From NCBI RefSeq assembly GCF_030697305.1, contig NZ_JAUYQL010000048.1:1-53883 (forward strand): DNA of 53,883 bases, written 5' to 3'. Under the pieces are notes generated by a model. That model made no database searches and was not told the DNA's origin. It worked only from the letters and a program-made list of their open reading frames with translations. Each line of letters opens with the position of its first letter. Positions within the stretch are counted from its first letter, which is position 1. The position numbers and the translations under genes are program-made. This document shows, piece by piece, positions 41,027 to 49,236 of this stretch. This stretch comes from Phenylobacterium sp. (GTDB lineage: Bacteria; Pseudomonadota; Alphaproteobacteria; Caulobacterales; Caulobacteraceae).

Positions 41027-42943
41027 ATGGCTCCAGTGACACCCCTGCTCGACACCGTGGCGACGCCTGCGGACACCCGCGCCTTCTCCGTGGCGCAACT
41101 TCGCCAACTCGCTGACGAGGTGCGCGCCGAGACCATCGACGCGGTCTCTCAGACCGGCGGGCACCTGGGCGCGGGCCTTGGCGTGGTCGAGCTGACCGTG
41201 GCGCTGCACCACGTGTTCGAGACGCCCCGCGACATCCTTATCTGGGACGTCGGCCATCAGGCCTATCCGCACAAGATCCTCACCGGGCGGCGTGACCGCA
41301 TGCACACCCTGCGTCAGGCGGGGGGGCTTTCGGGCTTCACCCGGCGCGTGGAGAGCGAATACGACCCGTTCGGCGCGGCGCACGCGGCGACCTCGATCTC
41401 CGCGGCGCTCGGCTTCTGCGCGGCGCGCGACCGCGAAGGCCGCGACAACAAGGTTGTGGCGGTGATCGGCGACGGCTCGATGAGCGCCGGCATGGCCTAT
41501 GAGGCGATGAACAACGCCGCGGAGACCACCAAGCAACTGATCGTGGTGCTGAACGACAACGACATGTCGATCGCCCCGCCGGTCGGCGGCATGAGCGCCT
41601 ATATGGCGAGGCTGGTGTCCGGCGGCGGCTATCGTTCGATCCGCAAGCTCGGCAAGTCGGTCGCCGGCGCCCTGCCCAAGCCGCTGAAGGAGGCGGCCCG
41701 CAAGGCCGAGGAATACGCCCGCGGCATGGTCACCGGCGGCACCTTCTTCGAGGAGCTCGGCTTCTTTTACGTGGGCCCGATCGACGGCCACGACATGGAC
41801 GCGCTGGTCCATGTGCTGAAGAACGCGCGCGAGATCGCCGACCGCCCGGTGCTGGTCCATGTGGTCACCCAGAAAGGCAAGGGCTACGCGCCGGCCGAGA
41901 GCGCTGAGGACAAGCACCACGCGGTGGCCCGTTTCGACGTGGTCACCGGCCAGCAGGCCCGCGGCCAGGCGACGGCGCCCAGTTACACCAAGGTGTTCGC
42001 CCAGGAACTGATCAAGCAGGCCGAGCGCGACCCGAAGATCGTGGCGATCACTGCGGCCATGCCCTCGGGCACCGGGCTCGACCTGTTCGGCCAGCGCTTT
42101 CCCGAGCGCACATTCGACGTCGGCATCGCCGAGCAACACGCGGTGACCTTCGCCGCCGGTTTGGCCGCCGACGGCATGAAGCCGTTCGCGGCGATCTATT
42201 CGACCTTCCTGCAGCGCGGTTACGATCAGGTGGTCCACGACGTGGCGATCCAGCGCCTGCCGGTGCGTTTCGCCATGGACCGTGCAGGGCTCGTGGGCGC
42301 GGACGGGCCGACGCACGCGGGCTCCTTCGACATCGGCTTCATGGGCGCGCTGCCCGGCATGGTGCTGATGGCCGCCGCCGACGAGGCGGAGCTGGCCCGC
42401 ATGGTCGCCACGGCGGTCGCCATCGACGACCGGCCGAGCGCCTTCCGCTATCCGCGCGGCGAAGGTCTGGGCGTCGCCATGCCCGACATCGCCGAGCCGC
42501 TGGAGATCGGTCGCGGGCGTATCGTGCGCGAAGGAACGGCGGTGGCCATCCTTTCGTTCGGCGCCCGCCTGGGTGAGACCTTGAAGGCGGCCGATATGCT
42601 GGCCGCGCGCGGGCTGTCGGCCACGGTCGCCGACGCACGCTTCGCCAAGCCGCTGGATGTTGACCTGATCCTGCGCCTGGCCCGGGAGCACGAGGCCTTG
42701 ATCACCGTCGAGGAAGGCGCGATGGGCGGCTTCGGGGCCTTCGTGCTGCAGGCGCTGGCCACGCATGGCGCTCTGGATCGCGGCTTGCGGGTCCGCACTT
42801 TGGTTCTGCCGGACGTCTTCCAGGAACACGACAAGCCGGAGGTGATGTACGCCGAGGCCGGCCTCGACGCCGAAGGCATCGTGGCTACCGCACTGGTCGC
42901 GCTAGGTATCGACAACGTCGCCGCGGCGGGACGTCGGGCTTAG
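41027..42943 (+). CDS. dxs: 1-deoxy-D-xylulose-5-phosphate synthase
   Basis: Thiamine-diphosphate enzyme that makes DXP from pyruvate and glyceraldehyde-3-phosphate, the first step of the MEP isoprenoid pathway. It has 638 residues, the normal length. Motifs are [33 protein letters not shown], the TPP/Mg site [19 protein letters not shown] ending [22 protein letters not shown], and the transketolase middle domain [18 protein letters not shown] and [14 protein letters not shown]. It starts 26 bases after ispA. The large frame on the opposite strand is a composition artefact. Confidence 0.98.
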   Translation: MAPVTPLLDTVATPADTRAFSVAQLRQLADEVRAETIDAVSQTGGHLGAGLGVVELTVALHHVFETPRDILIWDVGHQAYPHKILTGRRDRMHTLRQAGGLSGFTRRVESEYDPFGAAHAATSISAALGFCAARDREGRDNKVVAVIGDGSMSAGMAYEAMNNAAETTKQLIVVLNDNDMSIAPPVGGMSAYMARLVSGGGYRSIRKLGKSVAGALPKPLKEAARKAEEYARGMVTGGTFFEELGFFYVGPIDGHDMDALVHVLKNAREIADRPVLVHVVTQKGKGYAPAESAEDKHHAVARFDVVTGQQARGQATAPSYTKVFAQELIKQAERDPKIVAITAAMPSGTGLDLFGQRFPERTFDVGIAEQHAVTFAAGLAADGMKPFAAIYSTFLQRGYDQVVHDVAIQRLPVRFAMDRAGLVGADGPTHAGSFDIGFMGALPGMVLMAAADEAELARMVATAVAIDDRPSAFRYPRGEGLGVAMPDIAEPLEIGRGRIVREGTAVAILSFGARLGETLKAADMLAARGLSATVADARFAKPLDVDLILRLAREHEALITVEEGAMGGFGAFVLQALATHGALDRGLRVRTLVLPDVFQEHDKPEVMYAEAGLDAEGIVATALVALGIDNVAAAGRRA

Positions 42944-43059
42944 GGACTTCCCGCGTCCTTCTGCCTTGCGCGAGCAGTGGCTGCGAAAGGGTCGGTGAAG
43001 GGGTCTCTAGAGCTCAGAGTTTCCGAAGCGGCAAGCTAGCCGCAGACGGCTTTCGACCC

Positions 43060-43110
43060 CTCATCCGGCTTGCATCCGCAGGCCACCTTCTCCCGCAAGG
43101 AAAGAAGGGG
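43060..43110. repeat. Short intergenic repeat of the CCCCTCATCCGG...TTCTCCCGCAAGG type
   Basis: Between convergent dxs and the hemerythrin gene: CCCCTCATCCGG followed by CACCTTCTCCCGCAAGG and AAGGGG. This matches a repeat type common between genes in Caulobacter-like genomes, from memory. It may help end transcription. Confidence 0.45.
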
Positions 43111-43123
43111 CCGCGGAGCGCAT

Positions 43124-43660
43124 CTAGTTCGCTTTGGGCTTGGCCATCTCGGCCATCAGCTCTTGCTTGCGGGCCTTCATGCGTTCGCCCATGGCGTCGA
43201 GATCCTCGTCGCCCTTCTTGGCCTGGGCGAAGATGCCGCCCGGCTGTTCCTCTTCCTTGACGTGGTGCTTGATGTACTCGCCGAGCACCTTGACCTTGGC
43301 GTCGTAGTACTCGTCGGACGGCTTCATCGCCTCGATCTCGGCGATCAGCTTTTTGGCGCCGTCGTGCTCGACGTAGGCCTCGTCCAGCATGTCGTCTTCG
43401 ACCGCGCCGCGTTCCTCGGGGTAGAAGATCTCTTCCTCGATGCGCGTGTGCACTTTCAGGGCCAGCGCGATCTTGTTGAACAACGCCAGCTTTTCGGCGT
43501 CGGCCTCAAGCTGTTCGTACTCGTCGAACCAGGCGTCGACCTCGCGGTGGTCGGCCTTCAGCAGGGTGATGGCCAGCGGGTCGCGCTGACCGGTCCGGCG
43601 CGTGCGGCGCGCGGTCGTCTTCGCGGCTTTAGTCTTGGCGGTGGTGGCGGAAGTCGCCAT
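43124..43660 (-). CDS. Hemerythrin-like (HHE) domain protein
   Basis: 178 residues. The first 25 are Ala/Lys/Arg/Thr-rich and basic. The four-helix HHE domain then shows its iron ligands: LKADHREVDAWFDEYE, LKVHTRIEEEIFYPEERG, YVEHDGAKKLIAEIE, and YIKHHVKEEEQPGGIF. These give the His/Glu/Asp set of a di-iron site. Likely roles are oxygen, nitric oxide or redox sensing or storage; the function is not known. GGGAGG lies upstream of the ATG. The C-terminal helix is highly charged. Confidence 0.9.
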   Translation of the reverse strand: MATSATTAKTKAAKTTARRTRRTGQRDPLAITLLKADHREVDAWFDEYEQLEADAEKLALFNKIALALKVHTRIEEEIFYPEERGAVEDDMLDEAYVEHDGAKKLIAEIEAMKPSDEYYDAKVKVLGEYIKHHVKEEEQPGGIFAQAKKGDEDLDAMGERMKARKQELMAEMAKPKAN

Positions 43661-43722
43661 GGATAGTGCCTCCCTCGGCAGATGCTTGCATGCGCCCCGT
43701 GGCGCGTAAGCCTTGCAAACAC

Positions 43723-43738
43723 CCGCCTGCGGAGGCGG
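43723..43738 (-). terminator. Hairpin after flgH
   Basis: CCGCCT-CCGC-AGGCGG on the minus strand, followed by GTGTTTGC, beginning 13 bases after the flgH stop. It is a 6-bp GC stem with only a short T-run. Candidate terminator for flgF-flgG-flgA-flgH. Confidence 0.5.
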
Positions 43739-43750
43739 TTCCGTAGGTCC

Positions 43751-44485
43751 TCAGAAGGGCGTGAAACGCTCGACGAGCGACTGGCCTGCGGGCGTTTTCT
43801 GCACCCGGCTGATGTCGCCACGACCACCGTAGCTGATCCGCGCTTCGGCGATCTGGGTGTGGCGGATGGTGTTGGACGAGGTGATGTCCTCAGGTCGCAC
43901 GATGCCGGCCACGGTGAGCTGGCGCAGCTCTGCGTTGGTGCGCACTTCCTGGGTGCCTTGGATCACCATGTTGCCGTTGGGCAGCACCGCGCTGACAACC
44001 GCGGCGATGGTCAGGCTGATCTTCTCCGAGCGCGTCACCGCGCCCGAGCCGGCGTTGGACGAGTTCGAACCCGCGCCCACCGCGTTCGCCGGATCGAATC
44101 CGCCAGGGAACACCCGGCCGAGGCTGGATTCCAGGCCGAAGAAGTTGCTGACGCCGGCGTTGACCTCGGACGTGCGCGAGCTCGAGGTGGAGTTCGACGT
44201 CTTGGCGCTGTCGTCGATATCGATCTGCACGGTCAGGATGTCGCCGACCCGGCTGGCGCGCTGGTCGATGAAGAAGGCGCGCGCACCGGCGCGCCACAGC
44301 GAGTTGGGGCCGGCGGGTGATGGGCCTGGATCGCGGGCCGAGGCCAGGATCACCTCCTGGTTCCGAGGCACCAGGGCCGCGGGATAGCCGACGGGGGCGA
44401 GTTCGGGGCCACGCACCGCCTCGGTCACGGTGGTGCAGGCGGCGAGCGGTGCGATGGCGAGGAGGGCGAGCAGGGAAAGACGCAT
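43751..44485 (-). CDS. flgH: Flagellar L-ring lipoprotein FlgH
   Basis: Outer-membrane lipoprotein of the L-ring around the flagellar rod. It has 244 residues: a signal peptide with lipobox (LAIAPLAACTTV, Cys about 17), then SLWRAGARAFFIDQRASRVGDILTVQIDIDDSAKTSNSTSSSR, a Gly/Ser/Asn-rich middle, and the conserved end NMVIQGTQEVRTNAELRQLTVAGIVRPEDITSSNTIRHTQIAEARISYGGRG. It follows flgA by 9 bases and ends the four-gene operon. Confidence 0.96.
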   Translation of the reverse strand: MRLSLLALLAIAPLAACTTVTEAVRGPELAPVGYPAALVPRNQEVILASARDPGPSPAGPNSLWRAGARAFFIDQRASRVGDILTVQIDIDDSAKTSNSTSSSRTSEVNAGVSNFFGLESSLGRVFPGGFDPANAVGAGSNSSNAGSGAVTRSEKISLTIAAVVSAVLPNGNMVIQGTQEVRTNAELRQLTVAGIVRPEDITSSNTIRHTQIAEARISYGGRGDISRVQKTPAGQSLVERFTPF

Positions 44486-44494
44486 GATGTGCCT

Positions 44495-45232
44495 CTAACG
44501 CAGGGCGTACTGGGGTGCGCGCTGGGCGCGGAAATCGTCAGCGGCGGGGCCGACCACGGCTTGTCCTGGACCGGTGGCGACGGCCTGGATCACCTTCTTC
44601 GACGCCGGGTTGAGGATCGAGACGGTGTCGCCGACGCCGCCTTGGGCGGTCGCCTTTCCGATCAGCGACAGGGATATGCCGCCGTTCTCGTAAGCCACGG
44701 TGACGGTGTCGCCGGCCTTGATCACCAGGGCCGCGGCGAGGTCGCGGGTGGAGACCAGGGCGCCGGCGCGCAACGGCCTGCGTGCGGCCATGCCGATCAC
44801 CGCGGCCGGGTCGGCCGGCGCGCCGGCCCTGGCGGAGACGGCCTTGCCCCACACCAGGTCCTGCGGCTGTACGACGTCGCCGGCGTTGAAGTTGCGGGCG
44901 TAGGTCAGCACATCGACGCCGCCTTTGGCCGCCGACGACTGCGCGGTCGCGCCGGAGCGCACGACGATGCGTCGGTAGCCCTCGGCGTTGGCCCAGTCGA
45001 GGCCGGCGCGACGGGCGGCGCCTTGCACGGCGAAGGCGTCGAGCGTCACCGAGGCGCCCGGCTTGCCGGCCACGGGCGTCTTGGCCGCGGCGCCCGCGCC
45101 CTCGAACAGTTCGCCCAGGGTGACGACGCCGTCGTCGTCGAGTGGGTCGGTGCGCAGGCTGACCGCCTGGCCGGCGAAGGCCTGGCCGGCGACCAACGCG
45201 AGCGCTGCGGTGAGGATAAGAGCGCGGGTCAT
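44495..45232 (-). CDS. flgA: Flagellar P-ring chaperone FlgA
   Basis: Periplasmic chaperone for assembly of the P-ring protein FlgI. It has 245 residues: a signal peptide (LILTAALALVAGQAFA), a long N-terminal region and a C-terminal SAF domain (RNFNAGDVVQPQDLVWGKAV, AAVIGMAARRPLRAGALVSTRDLA, VIKAGDTVTVAYENGGISLSLIGKATAQGGVGDTVSILNPASKKVIQAVATGPG). The last block is the strong family signature. It directly abuts flgG (stop and start touch). Confidence 0.95.
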   Translation of the reverse strand: MTRALILTAALALVAGQAFAGQAVSLRTDPLDDDGVVTLGELFEGAGAAAKTPVAGKPGASVTLDAFAVQGAARRAGLDWANAEGYRRIVVRSGATAQSSAAKGGVDVLTYARNFNAGDVVQPQDLVWGKAVSARAGAPADPAAVIGMAARRPLRAGALVSTRDLAAALVIKAGDTVTVAYENGGISLSLIGKATAQGGVGDTVSILNPASKKVIQAVATGPGQAVVGPAADDFRAQRAPQYALR

Positions 45233-46018
45233 CTATTTGATCTGGCTCGAAACCGACAGCATCTCGTCGGCGGTGGAGATCACCTTGGAATTCATCTCGT
45301 AAGCCCGCTGGGCGATGATCAGGGCGCTGATCTCGGACACGGAATCGACGTTTGAGGCCTCGGTATAACCCTGCAGCAGAGTGCCGATGCCGGCGGTCCC
45401 GGGCGATCCGGTAGTGGCCGGACCGGACGCGGCCGTCTCATGGAACAGGTTGTCGCCCAGGGCGTCGAGGCCGGCTTCATTGACGAAGGTCGCCAGCTCG
45501 ATCTGGCCGACCACCTGGGGCGCGGTCTGCCCTGCCTGGATGGCCTGGACCTGTCCATCCTTGGAGATCGACACGGCGGTCGCGTCCGATGGCACGGTGA
45601 TGGCCGGCTCGATCAGATAGCCGTCCTCGGTGACGAGCTGTCCCTGGTCGTTGGTCGAGAGGTTGCCGGCGCGGGTGTAGGCGATCTCACCGGACGGCAT
45701 CTGCACCTGCAGGAAGCCGCGGCCATTGATCGCCAGGTCGTACTGGTTGTCGGTGCGGGTCATCGAACCCTGGGTGGTGATCCGGTAGACCGAGCCGGCC
45801 TTCACGCCGCCGCCCACCTGCACGCCGGTCGGCACGATGGTGCCCTGGTCCGACGACTGCGCGCCCGGCGTCTCCAGCGTCTGGTACAGCAGGTCCTGGA
45901 ACTCGGCCCGCTGACGCTTGAAGCCGATCGTATTCATGTTGGCGATGTTGTTCGAGATGACCTCGACGTTCAGTTGCTGGGCGGCCATGCCCGTGGCTGC
46001 GGTGCGAAGAGCCTGCAT
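45233..46018 (-). CDS. flgG: Flagellar distal rod protein FlgG
   Basis: Builds the distal rod that crosses the periplasm. It has 261 residues, the standard length. The N-terminal rod signature is MQALRTAATGMAAQQLNVEVISNNIANMNTIGFKR; the middle has YDLAINGRGFLQVQMPSGEIAYTRAGNLSTNDQGQLVTEDGYLIEP; the C-terminal end is EASNVDSVSEISALIIAQRAYEMNSKVISTADEML. It lies between flgF and flgA. Confidence 0.98.
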   Translation of the reverse strand: MQALRTAATGMAAQQLNVEVISNNIANMNTIGFKRQRAEFQDLLYQTLETPGAQSSDQGTIVPTGVQVGGGVKAGSVYRITTQGSMTRTDNQYDLAINGRGFLQVQMPSGEIAYTRAGNLSTNDQGQLVTEDGYLIEPAITVPSDATAVSISKDGQVQAIQAGQTAPQVVGQIELATFVNEAGLDALGDNLFHETAASGPATTGSPGTAGIGTLLQGYTEASNVDSVSEISALIIAQRAYEMNSKVISTADEMLSVSSQIK

Positions 46019-46033
46019 GAACTTTGACTTTCC

Positions 46034-46771
46034 TTACTGGATCCGGCCCATCCGCTCGACCGAGCGGCGGGACAGTTCGGCTTCGTTCTCCATCATCCGG
46101 GTGATGGACTCATAGGCGCGGCTGATCTCGATCAGCCGGTTCATCTCGATGACGGGTTTGACGTTGGAGGCTTCGAGCATGCCCTGGCGCACCTTGGCGT
46201 CAGTCGCCGCCTGGGGCTGGAGGTTCGAGTTGTTCTTCAGCAGGTTGTCGCCGACCTTCTCAAGCACCGAGAGGTCGTCGAAGGACACCGCGCCGACCTT
46301 GCCGACGCGCTCGGCGCCCTGGCTCATCGCGCCGTCGGAGGCGATGGTCATCAGGCCCTTCTGCGGATCGACGACGATCTCGCCGCCGCCTTCGTCCAAC
46401 AGGGCGTCGCCCTGCTGGGTGACGATGCGTCCGCGGTCGTCGAGCATGAAGCGGCCGTCGCGGGTGTAGCGTTCGCCGTCGGCCGTGGAGATCTTGAAGA
46501 AGCCGCGGCCTTCGATCGCCAGGTCAAAACTGCCGCCCGTCTGGCGCAGCGAGCCCTGGGTGAAATCGCGCGCCACGCCGTCGGCCATGACGAATTTCAC
46601 CGGCCGCGGCCCTTGGGCGGTGACCGCCGGGGCGCGGGGCTCGGTCTTGGCCATCAGGCTCTCCACCTTGAAGCCGGTGGTGTCCATGTTGGCGATGTTG
46701 TTGGCGGTGATGTCGAGCTCGCGTCGCAGCAGCATCTGCCGCGAGAGTCCGACATAGAGCGCGTTGTCCAT
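46034..46771 (-). CDS. flgF: Flagellar proximal rod protein FlgF
   Basis: Proximal rod subunit, 245 residues. Start MDNALYVGLSRQMLLRRELDITANNIANMDTTGFK, rod/hook core SFDLAIEGRGFFKISTADGERYTRDGRFMLDDRGRIVTQQGDALLDE, end EASNVKPVIEMNRLIEISRAYESITRMMENEAELSRRSVERMGRIQ. It is the first gene of flgF-flgG-flgA-flgH, preceded by a sigma-54 promoter. Divergent from fliL. Confidence 0.97.
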   Translation of the reverse strand: MDNALYVGLSRQMLLRRELDITANNIANMDTTGFKVESLMAKTEPRAPAVTAQGPRPVKFVMADGVARDFTQGSLRQTGGSFDLAIEGRGFFKISTADGERYTRDGRFMLDDRGRIVTQQGDALLDEGGGEIVVDPQKGLMTIASDGAMSQGAERVGKVGAVSFDDLSVLEKVGDNLLKNNSNLQPQAATDAKVRQGMLEASNVKPVIEMNRLIEISRAYESITRMMENEAELSRRSVERMGRIQ

Positions 46772-46820
46772 CGTTAGGCCTGGCTGAGGGTAAGCTGCGA
46801 CACTTTCACAAGTCGAACGC

Positions 46821-46838
46821 CTGCAACCTTCGGGCCAA
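46821..46838 (-). promoter_or_regulatory. Sigma-54 promoter of the flgF operon
   Basis: TTGGCCCGAAGGTTGCAG on the minus strand fits TTGGCACG-N4-TTGCW with one mismatch and has the required GG-N10-GC spacing. It ends 50 bases before the flgF ATG. In Caulobacter the class III basal-body genes use sigma-54 with FlbD, whose gene is in this window. Confidence 0.88.
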
Positions 46839-46882
46839 CCCGAAAGATCAATGAAAACAGTCTGAAAGAAGGTTAATTCGCG

Positions 46883-46906
46883 CCGCTCGGCCGAATTTGC
46901 CGGGCA
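46883..46906. promoter_or_regulatory. Candidate FlbD-binding (ftr-like) site between flgF and fliL
   Basis: GC-rich imperfect palindrome on the minus strand, CCCGGCAAATTCGGCCGAGC, about 45-65 bases upstream of the sigma-54 element, the right position for an enhancer. The GGCAAA...CGGCCG layout resembles Caulobacter ftr elements as I remember them. The consensus was not checked. Confidence 0.4.
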
Positions 46907-46920
46907 AGTCAGGGCGCACG

Positions 46921-46949
46921 TTAACGTCCGTTAAAAACCGATCCTTAAC
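46921..46949 (+). promoter_or_regulatory. Three TTAA half-sites upstream of fliL, candidate CtrA region
   Basis: TTAA occurs at 46921, 46931 and 46945 (a fourth is at 46873). Spacing between starts is 10 and 14 bases, so none makes the canonical TTAA-N7-TTAA (11). In Caulobacter the fliL operon is a CtrA target, and this is the place for its site. The half-sites fit, the spacing does not. Confidence 0.4.
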
Positions 46950-46996
46950 CAAGCAGGGTCGATTGGGGAGGAGCCAAGAATCTAAGGAACGCGCGC

Positions 46997-47605
46997 GTGG
47001 CCAAGGACAAGGTCAAGGAAGCCCCGGAAGAGGCCGCCCCCGAGGGGGAGGACGGCGAGGCTGCGCCTGGCAAAAAGAAGCTGCCGCTGAAGATGCTGAT
47101 CATCGCCGGCGCGGCCGCCCTGGTGGTGCTGGGCGGCGGGGGCACGGCGGCGTTCGTATTCCTCAAGCCCAAGCCCGACGCGGCCCATGCCGAGGACGCG
47201 AAGAAGCACGGCAAGGACAAGAAAAAAGACAAAGAGAAGGGCGGCCACGGCGAGAAGAAGGGCGAGGGCGGCGGCGCGGAGGTCAAGGAAGGCCCCGACG
47301 GCGTGCTGTTCTACACCCTGCCCGACGTGGTGGTGAACATGCAGACCGCCGAGGGGCGGCCCACGTTCCTGAAGCTCAAGCTGACCCTGGAGCTCCCCGA
47401 CCAGGAAACCGTCGACGAACTCGATCCGAACATGCCGAGGCTGCAGGACATGTTCCAGACCTTCCTGCGCGAGCTGCGGCCCGAGGACCTGTCGGGCAGC
47501 CAGGGCAGCTACCAGCTGCGCATGGAGATCCTGCGCCGCGTCAATCTGGTGATCGCGCCCGGCAAGGCGAACGCCGTGCTCATCGAGGAGATGCTGATCA
47601 ACTAG
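46997..47605 (+). CDS. fliL: Flagellar basal body-associated protein FliL
   Basis: Inner-membrane protein near the stator; it is needed for motility in Caulobacter. It has 202 residues from GTG 46997. The N-terminal cytoplasmic part is Lys/Glu-rich, with one membrane segment at about 33-56 (MLIIAGAAALVVLGGGGTAAFVFL). A highly charged Lys/Asp/Glu/Gly linker runs at about 58-95, then the periplasmic FliL domain (GVLFYTLPDVVVNMQTAEGRPTFLKLKLTLELP, LQDMFQTFLRELRPEDLSGSQGSYQLRMEILRRVN, ending VLIEEMLIN). First gene of the rightward operon. Confidence 0.95.
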   Translation: MAKDKVKEAPEEAAPEGEDGEAAPGKKKLPLKMLIIAGAAALVVLGGGGTAAFVFLKPKPDAAHAEDAKKHGKDKKKDKEKGGHGEKKGEGGGAEVKEGPDGVLFYTLPDVVVNMQTAEGRPTFLKLKLTLELPDQETVDELDPNMPRLQDMFQTFLRELRPEDLSGSQGSYQLRMEILRRVNLVIAPGKANAVLIEEMLIN

Positions 47606-47638
47606 GGGCCCGAAAGGGCGCCTGGGCGGCGAACACGC

Positions 47639-48721
47639 ATGGCCGAGAACACCGACATCGACGACGCCGACATCACCACAGCCGACGGTGCGGAGCCGAG
47701 CGCGTGGGAGAACGCCGAAGCCGACGACAACGGCGCGGGCGAGCGCATCCTGAACCAGGACGAGATCGACAGCCTGCTGGGCTTCGACCTGTCCGACGAC
47801 GAAGCGGCCGAGCGTACAGGTATCCGGGCGATCATCAATTCGGCGCTGGTCTCGTACGAACGCCTGCCGATGCTGGAGATCGTCTTCGACCGCCTGGTGC
47901 GGTACATGACGACGTCCTTGCGCAACTTCACCTCCGATAACGTCGAGGTGAGCCTCGACAATATCTCGTCGATCCGCTTCGGCGACTACCTCAACTCCAT
48001 CCCGCTGCCGGCCATCCTCTCAGTGTTCAAAGCCGAGGAGCTGGAAAACTACGGTCTGCTGACCGTGGATTCGAACCTGATCTATTCGATCGTCGATGTG
48101 CTGTTGGGCGGGCGCCGCGGCACCGCCGCCATGCGCATCGAGGGCCGCCCCTACACCACCATCGAACGCGTGCTGGTGCAGCGGATGGTCGAGGTGGTGC
48201 TGGCCGACGCGCGCGCCGCCTTCGAGCCGCTGACGCCTGTGAACTTCACTCTCGACCGGCTGGAGACCAACCCGCGCTTCGCCGCCATCGCCCGGCCGGC
48301 CAACGCCGCCATCCTGGTCAAGCTGCGTATCGACATGGAAGACCGCGGCGGACGCATCGAGCTGCTGCTGCCGTATGCGACGCTCGAACCGATCCGCAAG
48401 ATGCTGCTGCAGCAGTTCATGGGCGAGAAGTTCGGGCGCGACAACATCTGGGAAGGCCACCTGGCCACCGAGCTGTGGTCGACCAAACTCGAGGTCCGCG
48501 CCGTGCTGGACGAAAAGCAGATCAGCCTCAAGGAAGTGCTGAACCTGCAGGTTGGCCAGACCGTCTTGCTGAACGCCACTCCCGACAGCCTGATCGAGCT
48601 GCGCGCAGGCTCCGTGCCGCTGACGCATGGCCGCATGGGCCGCCGCAACCAGAGCATCGCCATCCGCGTCGAGGCGCCGCTGACGTCCAGCGCGCGTGAA
48701 GCCATCCAGAGGTCGAAATGA
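47639..48721 (+). CDS. fliM: Flagellar motor switch protein FliM
   Basis: C-ring protein that binds phospho-CheY. It has 360 residues. The acidic N-terminus carries the CheY-binding motif LNQDEIDSLLGF (about 39-50). The middle domain includes IFDRLVRYMTTSLRNFTSDNVEVSL and LGGRRGTAAMRIEGRPYTTIERVLVQRMVEVVLADAR, and the C-terminal SPOA domain includes VLDEKQISLKEVLNLQVGQTVLLNATPDSLIELRAG. It lies 33 bases after fliL and overlaps the next gene by 4. Confidence 0.97.
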   Translation: MAENTDIDDADITTADGAEPSAWENAEADDNGAGERILNQDEIDSLLGFDLSDDEAAERTGIRAIINSALVSYERLPMLEIVFDRLVRYMTTSLRNFTSDNVEVSLDNISSIRFGDYLNSIPLPAILSVFKAEELENYGLLTVDSNLIYSIVDVLLGGRRGTAAMRIEGRPYTTIERVLVQRMVEVVLADARAAFEPLTPVNFTLDRLETNPRFAAIARPANAAILVKLRIDMEDRGGRIELLLPYATLEPIRKMLLQQFMGEKFGRDNIWEGHLATELWSTKLEVRAVLDEKQISLKEVLNLQVGQTVLLNATPDSLIELRAGSVPLTHGRMGRRNQSIAIRVEAPLTSSAREAIQRSK

Positions 48722-49236
48722 GCATCATCGCCATCGGACTGAACCTGCTGCTGGCCAGCCTGCTGGCTGCGAGCCTGGTGCTGGGATGGCGCCTTAACCG
48801 CCGCCTGCGCGCGCTGCGCGACAGCCAAGAGGGCTTCGCCAAGGCCGTGGCCGAACTGGATCAGGCCGCGCGCCGCGCCGAGACGGGTCTGGCCAGCCTG
48901 CGCGCCGCCACCGACGAAGCGACTGAGGCCCTGGCCGACCGGATCGACAAGGCGCGTGCGCTCACCGCCAAGCTGGAGCGCCTGACCGCCCAGGCGCCGC
49001 AGGGCGCGCCCGCGCGCGACGAGACACCGCTGGAACTCAACATCGCCGTCGAACGCAGCAGCGAGGGCCGTTTGGGCGCGCTCCTGTCGGCGGCCCGGCA
49101 GGGCAAACCCCGGCTGGCTCGTGTCGCCGACCTGCCGATCAGCCGCGAGCAGGCGCTGGCCCGCGGGGTCGCCCAGCTCGACGACGACCTGTTCGAACCC
49201 GCAAGTAGCCGCAGCCCCCTGCGAGGCCGTCAATGA
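48718..49236 (+). CDS. pflI: DUF6468 protein, probable PflI-like flagellar positioning factor
   Basis: 172 residues: one N-terminal membrane segment (about 3-24, IIAIGLNLLLASLLAASLVLGW), a helical coiled-coil-like region at about 25-95 (RRLRALRDSQEGFAKAVAELDQAARRAETGLASL, DEATEALADRIDKARALTAKLERL), and a C-terminal region with LARVADLPISREQA. In Caulobacter the gene after fliM is, as I recall, pflI (flagellum placement at the pole), a bitopic membrane protein. Position and topology agree, so the symbol is by context; a pairwise comparison was not possible. Confidence 0.65.
   Translation: MSIIAIGLNLLLASLLAASLVLGWRLNRRLRALRDSQEGFAKAVAELDQAARRAETGLASLRAATDEATEALADRIDKARALTAKLERLTAQAPQGAPARDETPLELNIAVERSSEGRLGALLSAARQGKPRLARVADLPISREQALARGVAQLDDDLFEPASSRSPLRGRQ

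Noticed and set aside
40856-42829. 657-codon open frame on the strand opposite dxs
   Set aside because: It is a high-GC antisense shadow of dxs, His/Arg/Gly/Asp-rich with no recognisable domain; dxs itself is unmistakable.
48151-49233. 360-codon open frame opposite fliM and the PflI-like gene
   Set aside because: It spans two certain genes on the other strand; the product is low complexity without domains.
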